Positions 41,920 to 52,240 of a DNA stretch of 64,000 nucleotides are shown in pieces; within the stretch, counting starts at the first letter, position 1, and each line of letters begins with the position of its first letter. Location: NCBI GenBank assembly GCA_033557465.1, contig CM066033.1, forward strand, positions 18,849,080 to 18,913,079, written 5' to 3'. Below the pieces are notes generated by a model. The model saw nothing but the letters and a program-made list of their open reading frames with translations. It did not search any database and was not told where the DNA came from. The translations under genes and the position numbers were made by a program. The DNA is from Ichthyophis bannanicus. Its lineage: Eukaryota; Chordata; Amphibia; Gymnophiona; Ichthyophiidae.

Positions 41920-42583
41920 TGCCCTGCTACTTGAATATGTAGCAGCAGAGCGCAGACAAACCAATAATACCAGGAGTCTGTTCAGAAGGTCCAAATCATT
42001 TATTTGTGCACAAGACTCAAGCAGAATCAAATTCAAAATGGCTGAGCCCTGTTCTCTGGCAAAACAACAACTTTTATAGACTTTTGCTCCATTCTAGGTA
42101 TAGAAAAACATTTCATTGGTCCCGGTAACCTCCCGTACCCCTTCTATTGGTCCCAGTACTGATATGATTATCCAATTATGTTCTTTGAGTGGGCTTGGCA
42201 CCTGCTTACCCCCCTTCTAGTCCCAATTACAATGGCCAGTTCACTAACTTGTTACTTTCCTACTTCCAAGGCCATTGGGCTAGTTAGTACGTGCAGGGAA
42301 GCAGGGCTCTGTAACCTTTCTGTCAGCAGTTTCAATTAAATCCCTTGCAGCTGTACTTTTCTTATCAGTGGCTTTTAAACATATTTTTCTGTATTTTTCC
42401 AGGTTTCAATTCTACTTGTCTAAGCTAATTCAATACTTTACTGAGTTCTAATTCTACAATAGCAGCATGTTGGGGGATGTGCAATTCCTTTGGGCCTCTC
42501 CACAGGCTTCATTTACAGGTCAAGCTAATTAGGCCTGTCTGTTTAGTTCAATTAGCATGGAGCATAGGCCTTCGCCTACCACA
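41920..42583 (-). mobile_element. Solo ERV LTR inside Gypsy protease
   Basis: On the minus strand the segment runs from TGTGGTAGGCG to GTAGCAGGGCA. It carries TATAAAAG (near 42072) and AATAAA (near 41998) with LTR spacing. It splits the Gypsy protease between the catalytic DSG part and the GRDW end. I could not find a matching target duplication, so exact borders may be off by a few bases. It has no internal region and differs from the LTRs at 7070 and 23258. Confidence 0.7.
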
Positions 42584-43696
42584 ATTCGGGGCCTCCGAAG
42601 ACTGGTTCTCAATGGTTTCCCACATTCTTTGAGAAACCATACTTTGGTCGGCCCCCGAATCCAGTAATGCCATGGCTTCTATCCCCTCCACCTGAACCAT
42701 CTGGAGAAATTCTTCCGGGATTTGACTGTCTTCCCCTGTTACCAAGACAGTTTTCACTCTACAATTTCTCTGGTAGTGGCCTACCTTTCCACACTTATAG
42801 CATGTTTTATCACCCATCACATTATCAACAGTGTCATCAGGTTTATCTCTCTTATACATTACAACTCTATCCCCCTTTCTCACTTTACCAGGATTTTCAT
42901 TGCCATGTATTTTTACCTCGCCCACTCTAGAGGCATCAGCTCTTTTGGCCTCATAGTATACCTCGGCCATATTAGCTGCTTCTTCAGGATCCCGGCAATC
43001 CTGTAATGTGAGGAAGGTCCTTAACTCTGGTGATACAGAATACATAAATTGTTCCATTATGATATCATTCATAAGGGATTCTACAGATCTCTCTGCAGGG
43101 TTGAGCCACTTATATGCAAGGCTTTTCAACCTTTGGTATAAGGCCCTGGGAGTCTCCCTATTCTGTATTTTCGCCTCCCTGAATAGGTGCTTATAATGCC
43201 TGGGTGTAAGGCCTAGCCTATCCTTTATGGCTTTTTTAATCTCCACATAATTAGTGGCTAAAGCAGCCGGCATACCCTTAAATGCTGCCAGAGCTTCTCC
43301 GGTTAAGGTCATGGCAAAACGCATGGCCCACTGCTCTGACGGCCATTTGAGGGTCTCTGCAATCCTCTCAAATGATTCTATGTAATCATCAATATCATCG
43401 TATTGAGTGAGCTGTCTCACAGACAAATTTGCACAATTGTTCAGTGGTACTTGCGGCATGGCTGGCAAGTTCGCTGCATCATTGTCCTGCGGCTTTTTGA
43501 CAAGAACTTCTAACGCTTCCATCAAAGGTCGCTGCTGCTCCCTCATAGCGTCCATGTACTGTCCTTGTATCTGCTGCATAAGCGCTGCTTGCCTGGCCCA
43601 CTGTGCTTGCATCCATTGCTGTACGTCCTGTGGATCCATCTCTCTGGAGCTGAACACCTGCAAGAAAAACAACAAGCACACCAAGTGCGGCACCAC
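42548..43696 (-). CDS. Gypsy Gag with SCAN-like capsid, zinc knuckle and protease start
   Basis: The frame has 382 residues; the methionine at residue 20 (MDPQ) is a likelier start than the first. Residues near 20-75 are Gln/Met-rich. The capsid region, about 150-260, reads YKHLFREAKIQNRETPRALY, then LKSLAYKWLNPAER and IIMEQFMYSVSPELRTFL. This pattern (EQF-L--LP-E) recalls the SCAN domain, which is thought to derive from Gmr1-like Gypsy Gag. A CCHC zinc knuckle (CYKCGKVGHYQRNC) lies at residues 299-312. The aspartic protease begins with LLDSGAD at 344. The solo LTR insertion then breaks it; the natural frame ends at SSEAPNC and the last residues are LTR-derived. Confidence 0.88.
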   Translation of the reverse strand: MVPHLVCLLFFLQVFSSREMDPQDVQQWMQAQWARQAALMQQIQGQYMDAMREQQRPLMEALEVLVKKPQDNDAANLPAMPQVPLNNCANLSVRQLTQYDDIDDYIESFERIAETLKWPSEQWAMRFAMTLTGEALAAFKGMPAALATNYVEIKKAIKDRLGLTPRHYKHLFREAKIQNRETPRALYQRLKSLAYKWLNPAERSVESLMNDIIMEQFMYSVSPELRTFLTLQDCRDPEEAANMAEVYYEAKRADASRVGEVKIHGNENPGKVRKGDRVVMYKRDKPDDTVDNVMGDKTCYKCGKVGHYQRNCRVKTVLVTGEDSQIPEEFLQMVQVEGIEAMALLDSGADQSMVSQRMWETIENQSSEAPNCGRRRPMLHAN

Positions 43697-43978
43697 TTTT
43701 TGCCCACTTCCTGCCTAGGGATAGCTCTCCCCTTTCTCACTTATCCTTCTACCTTTCCCACCCAGGTCACCGTTACCTGAGTTACTGGTAGATTCCAGCG
43801 TGTGAGAAAGTTCTTGGCTTTTCTTTTCTGGCTGACCTGCCAGCGAAATTCTCCCCCAGGTAGTGCTTCAGCAAGGTCACCTGTTCCTCCAGCGATGATT
43901 TTCCTCTCTGCTTCTTCTCTTGTCTTCAGAAGAAGTCACGTGGTACTCCAAAAAAAATCCTAACACACTACGCCATTA

Positions 43979-45317
43979 TGTCGCAGGCCCTCTTGGTGCA
44001 CCTACCGGTGAGCTCAGGTATTGCACCAGACCCCAGTGTAACTGGCCTTCCTGGTAGTTGTAGCTGCTGCCAGTTACACAAAAATAGTTGTGGACAACCG
44101 AATAAGGTAAATAGGGCTTTATTTCCCTTTCCCAGATAGGATATTCAAATATTTACAGCAACAAAACAAAACCCTTCTTGGGTGAAACAGAAAGCAAAAC
44201 TGGAACAAAAAAATAGCTTTCTTTCAGCAACAGAAATGTACTTTAAACACGGGCTTGTAGCCACTAAGAATAAGGCCTTGCTTTGCCTTGGCAGGCTGCT
44301 TATTCCTCTTTATCTGAGGGAGATTATATTATCTGCCAAAGAAAGACTACAATCCATTTCTATAATTTCTTCAGTCATAGGTAATTCACATTGCATCGGC
44401 TCCACATCAGGAATCAATCCCTCTGCACTCTCCCTCTGTGTGGGCTTAGCAAACAGCCCGTCCTGGCTGTGACGTCGTTCTCTTTTACTAAAGGAAAACT
44501 GTTTGTGATTACCACAATTATTCCTGTTGTGGTGATAGGAGCCTCCCCTCTGCTGACCTCTGTTAAGCAGGTTAAAGAATTCCTCTGTCCCACTATTAGG
44601 TGGAATTAGCCCTGCTCTGAGCTCTGCTTTATGTAGGAACTTAGATCCAGCTGGAACTCCTGACGGCAGCCCTTTGGAAACTCTAGGTCCCACGTACCTT
44701 TCAGAGTGTGTCACTTCTTCAGGTAAAAAGCCTTTCCTTTGCTTATAAAAAGGGTACTGGAATATCTCTGCTCCCCTTCTTGCACTGGAATTAAACTTCC
44801 TGGCTTGTACCTTTTCTCTTCTATCTCTGCTCCACGCTGGGCTGTTACATTCACTTTCACTAGCTGTGTCACGCTGTCTGTACCTTTCATTCAAGCATTC
44901 CTCGGACTCACTCAGACTTCCATTCAAGCTTCCAATGGGGTACTCTGACACGCTCTCTTCACAGCTTCTCTCATCCTCCTCATGTATCCAGTTCCTTCTC
45001 TGGGTTTCTCTCCAGTTCCTATCTTGGCTCTTAGTTTTTCTCTTGAGCTTGCTCCCTTCGGTCTTGGTCTGCCTAACTGTTTGTGAGCTAGGTTTATCTA
45101 GGTATTTCCTAGCTGCACCACTCCCTAGCTGATTAGAGTCAGGTGAAAATCCCCTGGCTTCCCTATTGGCTGAGGGTGTCTCCCAAGCTCGTGACCTCAC
45201 TTGCTTACGTTGCCCCTGGCAACTTTCCACCATGTGCTTTCTCAGAACGTCATTATTTCCCTGAGCTGCACTATCTTCTGTCTCCATAGGGGTCACTAAT
45301 GAGTCAGCACTGTGACA
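43979..45317 (-). repeat. Gypsy element 5' LTR
   Basis: On the minus strand the LTR begins TGTCACAGTG and ends GCCTGCGACA, with TG...CA ends. An AATAAA signal lies about 200 bp before its end (near 44119). A 328-codon open frame starts 22 bases inside it. The next bases downstream on the minus strand, TAATGGCGTAGTGTG, would hold the primer-binding site, but I could not match them to a tRNA. Confidence 0.93.
44310..45296 (-). CDS. LTR-encoded open frame of 328 codons, unknown function
   Basis: The frame lies wholly within the 5' LTR, starting MTPMETED 22 bases from its edge. The product is hydrophilic: Arg, Lys, Glu, Ser and Gln dominate, with KRKTKSQDRNWRETQRR near residue 85-101, an acidic ESESECN-like segment, later FSFSKRERRHSQDG, and an end of VEPMQCELPMTEEIIEMDCS. 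It has no signal peptide, membrane segment or known domain that I can see. The copy in the 3' LTR is split by an indel near 37216. Retention of a frame this long over about 75% of an LTR suggests coding selection in the recent past. A related, more decayed frame seems present in the solo LTR at 23258-24694. Confidence 0.6.
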   Translation of the reverse strand: MTPMETEDSAAQGNNDVLRKHMVESCQGQRKQVRSRAWETPSANREARGFSPDSNQLGSGAARKYLDKPSSQTVRQTKTEGSKLKRKTKSQDRNWRETQRRNWIHEEDERSCEESVSEYPIGSLNGSLSESEECLNERYRQRDTASESECNSPAWSRDRREKVQARKFNSSARRGAEIFQYPFYKQRKGFLPEEVTHSERYVGPRVSKGLPSGVPAGSKFLHKAELRAGLIPPNSGTEEFFNLLNRGQQRGGSYHHNRNNCGNHKQFSFSKRERRHSQDGLFAKPTQRESAEGLIPDVEPMQCELPMTEEIIEMDCSLSLADNIISLR

Positions 45318-45321
45318 GTAT

Positions 45322-46800
45322 GTTGTGATGTTATTTTATTTATGTAAATATTATGTATATTGAATTGCAACCTACCCAGAGTCTTTAAATGGATAAATAC
45401 CAAAATAAATAACTCCCCCCTCCCCCACGCACTGATCTGCATTTGGCTGTGGACATAGAACAGAAAGAGCAACATCAATTAAGCTGAATGAGAGAGTTAG
45501 CTGCCAGGATGGCCTTAGACACATCCTGGTAATGCAGCGTGACCTAAGGGCAGCTTTTGCTTTAATCAACCAAACCCTTCGATTAACACGCTTAGAACAA
45601 ACTGGCTTTACTGATGTCGCTCTGAATTGCTTCTGATCCTATTCATCAAGACATGTTTTTTAGGTGTCAATAAATGCTAATAGTCTCTGCAATCTACCTA
45701 CTGTCATATGGTGGCCCTCAGGGGTCTGTCTGGCCCCTACTTTAGTAAATGTTTTCATCTCACCCCTGGCTACCTTGATATCGGATTTGGGGGATCAGAG
45801 CTTATTTTAATGCAGCTGACATTCATCTCCTCGTTGTTCATGACAGTTGGGATTTGAATTTTCAGCATAATTAGAGCACAAGTTGGAGATTCCCAGTAAA
45901 TAATGCCTAGGATCCAAGGCCAGTCTCACCTCCTCCAGCCTTTCCAGTCCACAACCACGTCTTCCCAACACGCTTTCCTCTTCCAACGAGTCACCAAATA
46001 TGCAAGAAGTCCCCTTTCTCCAGCACTAGCTAAAGGCCTCTGGGAATGCCCTCATTGTATCACCTATATATAATTTTACAGGCATTTCCTTGCTAATGTG
46101 CTAGAGGAAGCCCTTCCTGATTCTTCAAATATTCTCTTCCACCTCTGCTCTCCGAACAAGGCTGGACACAGCCACAAACTGGACCAGATGTTGGCCTACA
46201 GCAGCACCATTTGGGGGGCAACAGCAGCAGAGCAGTGCAGTGCAGTGGCCCTTTGAACATTTGCACCCCGTTGCTCACCTTACCTCTGCCAGAGCTGACT
46301 CAGCCCTGCCTAAAAGCTTCACAGCGCATCAATGACCCTTTGAACATCTGCACGCAAACTCTTAAGGACTGTTAATATGTATTGAATGTATAATCATCTC
46401 AGTCAGTTCATTAATATTAAAATGCATTACTGTAAATTATCTACTCTGGCTTGTCTTAACCCACAAGAACTGCAGAAACTGAACTTCACCTCCCCTGGGC
46501 CACTAAAGTTCTTAGGTTATGCTTCCTTGGCTAAATCAGATGGTATCATGCTCATCAATCATGTTCCCCCCTGCAACAATGGAGAAGCCCCTCCACCGCC
46601 CCCCAACCCCAGCAGCCCTTTTAACCACACACACATGCTTCAACCCTGATCCCACCCACAGGTCTCACTCCTCCGTCAGCTGCCCCCTACAGCTCTGCAG
46701 GTAGACTACTCCATCAAAAGAATGGAAAGACAGTGGGAGGTAGAGAGAGGACAAAGGCCTCTTATCCCACCCGGCCATGAAGCCCTAAATGGCACATGCT
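45322..46800. other. Non-coding stretch with a LINE-like tail
   Basis: A short AT-rich TATTTTATTTATGTAAAT and ACCAAAATAAATAA tail lies at 45330-45410. No domain is recognised in the rest. No C2H2 zinc-finger exon is present, although that is what would be expected downstream of the KRAB exons on the minus strand. Confidence 0.5.
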
Positions 46801-46844
46801 GACCTTAGTAAGACGTCCAGGAGGAATTTTATACTACTTGTTAC

Positions 46845-46951
46845 AGGAGGGTGGATCTGCTCAGTCATCTCTGAGTCAGGATGATCCATGAAGGGGAGAT
46901 CATCCTCTTGTTTAACGCTCAGTGAGAACACCGATGTTACAATCGGAAGAC
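46845..46951 (-). CDS. KRAB-type gene, probable next exon with defective acceptor
   Basis: From 46951 the sequence continues in the required phase for 107 nt: LPIVTSVFSLSVKQEDDLPF, then MDHPDSEMTEQIHPP, ending at a GTAACA donor. This looks like the acidic linker that precedes zinc fingers in KRAB-ZNF proteins. A polypyrimidine tract lies just upstream, but the acceptor dinucleotide is AT rather than AG (46953-46952). Without splicing at the donor, the frame runs about 20 codons to a stop near 46785. The exon may be dead or the reference base wrong. Confidence 0.6.
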
Positions 46952-47113
46952 ATGTGATGAAAAAAAAACAGAATATCTAAAAGGATTCATAAGAGATGAT
47001 CTGACAAACCTAAATTAGTAAATTAATTTTAAGTCTACAAATGTTTGATAATAATCACCTCATCTTCTGTGATCTCAAAATGCAAAGCCCTTAAATCCAA
47101 AACATTTACTTAC

Positions 47114-47227
47114 TCATCGTTGGCTCATTAAAGTTTTCTTTTCCCTCCCACTCACAGTGCTGAGTGAAATATTTCTCATCTTCCTTTTTAATCTTGAATA
47201 TGACATCAGGATTAACAATTGTATAAC
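47114..47227 (-). CDS. KRAB-type gene, exon after KRAB A
   Basis: The exon runs 114 nt from a TTATTTACAG acceptor to a perfect GTAAGT donor. With the preceding phase it reads GYTIVNPDVIFKIKKEDEKY and then CEWEGKENFNEP. The start NPDVI-KI resembles the KRAB B-box/linker exon (NPDVISRIEQGEEP-like). Both ends keep phase 1, so the coding frame passes through cleanly. Confidence 0.82.
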   Translation of the reverse strand, partial: VIQLLILMSYSRLKRKMRNISLSTVSGREKKTLMSQR

Positions 47228-47825
47228 CTGTAAATAAGAAATATGAAAACTGCATTTAAACGTGACTCGTAGAATTGTTCTGATGGAGCAGTGCTTGAGT
47301 GTGTGGGCATGAAGGTGTGTATGTTATATATCTTTGGGTTGGTTGTATTTCTCTGATAAAGCCTGGGTGAGATGAGGCAATTGCAAGATTAAAGCTTGGA
47401 GGTTTTCTGATGCAGTCGTTTCTGTTCTTCTGTGATAGCGGGTTACTGCCTTATGTAGGAGCTGGGGATTCTCAGAAAGGAGTCAGAGGTAAATCCTCCC
47501 TCCTGCTCTCCTGAGCCACATGTCTTTGCACAGGAAAGGGAGACAGACTCCAGATGGTCTTGTATGAATCCTCTAATTTATGGTTTACATCTGATCTTAC
47601 AGCACTGAGCTACATCGTTTGCAGAGCCCGCAGCAGTGGAGTCTGTCACTTGCTTCCAGAGAGCAACAGCAGCTCCTGCTGGATATAAGATGGAATCACA
47701 AGCCAGACTCTACATTTCAGGGGTCTCTGGGGCCTGATACCTGGGATTTTTCCTGTCTTGATAAAATGGGAACACACATCTCGCAATGAGTCTGTACATG
47801 GCAGACGCTAGATGAGCAGATTTAC

Positions 47826-47952
47826 CTTGTGATATCAGAATGCCGTGAATCTCCTTGATAACCTTCTTGTACAGCTCCTGCTGCCCTTCTCCCAGAATGC
47901 CCCACTCCACTTCTGAGAAGTAAGCAGCGACGTCCCTGAAAGTGACCGATGC
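47826..47952 (-). CDS. KRAB A-box exon of a KRAB-type gene
   Basis: The exon is exactly 127 nt, the usual length of a KRAB A exon. It has a TTCCAG acceptor before 47952 and a GTAAAT donor after 47826. It encodes ASVTFRDVAAYFSEVEWGIL, then GEGQQELYKKVIKEIHGILI. That fits the KRAB A consensus (VTFxDVAxxFSxEEW...LYxxVMxExxxxLxSxG), including the DV and EW positions. KRAB domains bind the corepressor TRIM28 and silence DNA bound by attached zinc fingers. Frame is open throughout and the phase-1 end splices in frame to the next exon. No zinc-finger exon is visible in the window. Confidence 0.88.
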
Positions 47953-49536
47953 CTGGAACAGCAAACAGGACACTCAGCTGCACTTTCATTCTGGGGTGTG
48001 TGGAATAGAATTTGCCAGTGAGATTAGCAAGCTCCTTTCTCCTAAATATCCAGCATTTTGTTTAGATTGCCTGGTCCCCAGAGAAACTGGAAATCACATC
48101 TCCTGTCTTTATGAGCAATTGGATAGAGGATATGGCACTAGCCTATGTGGGTTGGAAGGGGGTGGCAGCAACTGCTGAATGGGTGATGGAGACTGGTGGG
48201 TTGGAGACTGAAGACAGGAAAGTGGAAAGTACTGGGGGTCAGATCTGGAGAGAGGAGGAAGAAAGCATCTGAGAGTCAGACAAAGAGACGGAGTGTGTCT
48301 GTGTCTGTGTTCGTGTGTGTCTGAGAGAGAGAGTCTGAGAAAGTGCATTATTACAGAGAAGTGGATTAGCGACTCACATGAATGGGATACAGCCGTCTCA
48401 GGTTATAATATGCTTAAGACAAAGATGGTAGCAAAAGGAAAAGTAGCTCTTTAAGTCAAAAACAGTATCAAAGTGGATGAAATGCAGAGGGCACAGGAAG
48501 CACTGTGGGATGCGACAGAAAGAAGCCATAACACCTCTGTGTGCATTCATGTGATCTACAGATCTGCAAATCAGATGGAGGAACTGCACAAAGATCTGAC
48601 TGATGACACACAAAAGGTGGGCATTAAGGAGGACGTGTTATTGGCAGGAAACTGTAACCTGCTAGACATGGATTGGAGTATCCGGTCTTCAGGTTAGGAA
48701 ATTCAGCAGCACTTTTACATGCATTAATGCAGCTGGAAACATCATGCTTTCTGGGCCAAATTAAAGCACGATAACGGAGCCCAATCCAAAGCCAACCATC
48801 TACTGAAGAAGCCAGGGATGTGTCAATTAAAAATAGCACCCCTCTGCCTATTCTCACAAATCTCTGGCAGCTTATCAGTAAGGGCTACCACCCCCCTCCC
48901 CCTATCCCATGCAACTATCAATTTTGCAGACAGAGTACTCCAAACAGTCTGGCAGGTGAAAGCTTTCTACCAATGACACTTATCCCTTCACTCACAACTT
49001 TTAGCCGTCTTCAGACAGATCTCTGTCCAGTTCCTCCATCTGAGACAGAGGTCAGGGAAGCAGACATGCACATATGGAGTTGCCATTTCCCTTTTCTATG
49101 ATGACCCACAGCACCTTCTCCTTTCCCCATGTCCTCTGTATTTCAGTCACTTTGACATTTTTTGACAGGTATTCAGGTGCTGCAGGTTAGTAAATCCTGC
49201 AGTAAGTATTCTGCGATAATAACTGTAAAAACCCTGCTAATTTATCACAGCTTTGTAAACAGATCCTTAAGGGTGAAGAAACTTGCCCAAGATCACATGG
49301 ATTGTCTGCAGGAAAGCAGGATTTGAATTCTGTATATTATCTTGCTGCTGTAACTAGTAGGCTATTCCTCCATTTCAGAAAAAGACAAACTGGGAAAGAG
49401 GAGAAAAAGCTGAAAGAGCAGCACAGGGCATGGATTCTGCCTTATTTGGCAGAATAACCACACAAGGTATGTCCCAGGATGCCCCTCATGGGGTCCGGTG
49501 CTGCCATTTTCCAGGATGGTGGTGCAGAGGCAGGAA
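47953..49536. other. Intron 1 of the KRAB-type gene, left part; no feature recognised
   Basis: No transposon protein or RNA gene is evident. A (GT)n/(GA)n-like stretch lies at 48293-48332. Short open frames here show no domain. Confidence 0.4.
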
Positions 49537-49643
49537 CATGTAGGCAGGGCCGGCCCGTCCATTGAGCAAGAATGTTTTTTGCACAGGGCCCCGCGTTTCA
49601 GGGGGCCCCGCGCAAAGAACATTCTGCTTTTTTTTTATTACCT

Positions 49644-50047
49644 TTAAAAACAAAAACCTGGCTGTAGCTGCTGCCGCTGCCCGCTGCCGCGTCCGTCGCA
49701 GCAGCGGCAGAATGGCGTGTCCCGCGGGGCCCCTTCTCCTCTTCGAGCCCTCTGCAAGGGCTTTCAGATTCGCGAAGGGAGAGTTGTGCTCCCTCGCGTC
49801 TCTGTAAAGCCCGCAGGGGCTAATGGGAAATTTCCCATCAGCCCCTTTAGACGCGAGGGGCTGATGGGAAATTTCGCAGTAGCCCCTGCGGGCTTTTCAG
49901 AGTCGCGAGGGAGGACTCTCCCTTCGCGAATCTGAAAGCCCTTGCAGAGGGCTCGACGTGGAGAGGGGCCCCGCGGGACACGCCATTCTGCCGCTGCTGC
50001 GACGGACGCGGCAGCGGCAGCAGCTACAGCCAGGTTTTTGTTTTTAA
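49644..50047. repeat. 404-bp palindrome in hAT copy B
   Basis: Two arms of about 200 bp meet near 49846 with almost no spacer. Both contain GCGGCAGAATGGCGTGTCCC and GATTCGCGAAGGGAGAGT-type sequence in inverted orientation. Few mismatches separate the arms. Confidence 0.93.
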
Positions 50048-50048
50048 A

Positions 50049-52240
50049 TTTGCGGGAAGGGAAGGGAAGGGAAGGGAAGGGAAGGGGGGGGGGCTGATGG
50101 AGGCTGTCTGGAAATGGGGTGATGGGGGGTTAGGACTGGAAATGTGCAAGGGGGGGGGGTAGGACAGGAAATGTGCCAGGGGGGGATGGGACTGGAAATG
50201 TGCAAGGGGGGGGTTAGGACTGGAAATGTGCAGGGGGGGTTAGGACTGGAAATGTGCAAGGGGGGGGGTTAGGACTGGAAATGTGCAGGGGGGTTAGGAC
50301 TGGAAATGTGCAAGGGGGGGGGGGTTAGGACTGGAAATGGGCTGGGGCTGATGGAGGCTGACTTGAAATGGGCTGGGGGGGGTTAGGACTGGAAATGGGC
50401 TGGAGGGGGGGTTAGGACTGGAAATGGGCTGGGGCTGATGGAGGCTGACTGGAAATGGGCTGGGGGGGGTTAAGACTGCTAATGGGCTGGGGCTGATGGA
50501 GGCTGACTGGAAATGGGCAGGGGGGGTTAGGACAGGAAATGAGCAAGGGGGTGTGATTACTGGAAATGTGCAAGGGGGGAGTAAGGACTGGAAATGTGCA
50601 AGGGGGGGGTTAGGACTGGAAATGTGCAGGGGGGGTTAGGACTGGAAATGTGCAAGGGGGGGGGGGTTATGACTTGAAATGTGCAGGGGGGTTAGGACTG
50701 GAAATGTGCAAGGGGGGGGGGGTTAGGACTGGAAATGGGCTGGGGCTGATGGAGGCTGACTTGAAATGGGGTGGGGGGGTTAGGAATGTCAATGGGCGTG
50801 TGGGGGGGTTAGGACTGTAAGTGTGCTGGGGCGTTTGGAGGCGGACTGGAAATGGGCTGGGGGGGGGTTAAGACTGCTAATGGGCTGGGGCTGATGGAGG
50901 CTGACTGGAAATGGGCTGGGGGGGGTTAGGACTGGAAATGGGCTGGGGGGGGTTAAGACTGCTAATGGGCTGGGGCTGATGGAGGCTGACTGGAAATGGG
51001 CTGGGGGGGGGGTTAAGACTGCTAATGGGCTGGGGCTGATGGAGGCTGACTGTAAATGGGCTGGGGGGGGTTAAGACTGGTAATGGGCTGGGGCTGATGG
51101 AGGCTGACTGGAAATGGGCTGGGGGGGGTTAGGACTGGTAATGGGCTGGGGGGGTTAAGACTGGTAATGGGCTGGGGGCTGATGGAGGCTGTCTGGAAAT
51201 GGGTGATGGGGGGTTAGGACTGGAAATGGGCTGGGGGGGTTAAGACTGGTAATGGGCTGGGGGTTGATGGAGGCTGACTGGAAATGGGGTGATGGGGGGT
51301 TAGGACTGGAAATGGGCTGGGGGGGGGTTAAGACTGGTAATGGGCTGTGGGCTGATGGGGGCTGTCTGGAAATAGGGTGATGGGGGTTAGGATTGCTAAT
51401 GGGCTATGTGGGGGGGTTAGGACTGCTAATGGGCTATGGGGGCGCTAGGACAGGAAAAGGGCTGATGGGGAGGGGTTAGGACTTGAGGTGGGCTGATGTG
51501 GTTAGGACTAGTAATGGGCTGTGGGCTGATGGGGGGGGGTTAGGACTGGCAATGGGCTATGGGGGGCTGACTGGAAATGGGCTGATGGGGTTAAGACTGG
51601 AAGTGGGCTGATGGGGGGTTAGGACTGGTAATGGGTTATAGGGGGGGGCTTAAACTGAAAATGGGTTGATGGGGGGCTAGGACTGGTAATGGGTTGAGGG
51701 ATTGCTATGACTGGAAATGGACTGAGTGGACGGGGAGGCTTGAACTGCAAATAGCTGATCTGGAGGGAGCTTGGAATGGAAATGGGCTGTGAGGGAAGGG
51801 AGCTAGAACTGAAAATGGGCTGATGGAGCAGCTAGGATAGGACTGGAAATGGGCTGTTGGGGGGAGCTAAGATTGGAAATGGGCTGTGGTGGGGGCTTGA
51901 ATTGAAATGGACTCATGGAGGGGCTAGAACTGGAAGTAGGCTCATGGGGGGGCTTGGACTGGAATTGGGCAGAGTGGAGGGGAGCTAGGATTTGACATGG
52001 GCTGATGGTGGGGCTAGGAAATGACTAGAAATGGGCTGATGGGGGGCTAGGATTGGAAATGAGCTGATGAAGGGACTCAGACTGAAAATGGATGGGGGAG
52101 CTAGGACTGGAAATGGGTTGATGGGGGGCTAGGACTGGAAATGGGCTGATGCAGGGACTAGAAGGGAATGGATGCTGGGTGAGACTGGAACTAGAAGGGA
52201 GCTGATGTTGGGGGAGGATTAGAATGGGATGGGGCTGGGA
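50049..52240. repeat. G-rich minisatellite in hAT copy B
   Basis: The unit is GGGTTAGGACTGGAAATG(G/T)GC, alternating with GGGGCTGATGGAGGCTGACT, repeated for 2.2 kb with increasing divergence to the right. A (GGGAA)n run lies at its left edge (50053-50085). Confidence 0.95.

Larger units (their letters stand above)
36481..45317 (-). mobile_element. Gypsy (Ty3-like) retrotransposon, SCAN-Gag/Gmr1-like, with dUTPase
   Basis: An 8.8-kb minus-strand element has two LTRs (43979-45317 as the 5' LTR, 36481-37818 as the 3' LTR) flanked by a 4-bp duplication, GTAT (36477-36480 and 45318-45321). The internal order is Gag with CCHC finger, protease, dUTPase, reverse transcriptase and RNase H, ending at the polypurine tract (37821-37833) beside the 3' LTR. 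No integrase is visible on either side of the reverse transcriptase. The LTRs differ by roughly a dozen substitutions and four small indels over 1.34 kb by eye, so insertion was fairly recent. Later insertions are a hAT-like element (38886-40683) and a solo ERV LTR (41920-42583). Confidence 0.92.
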
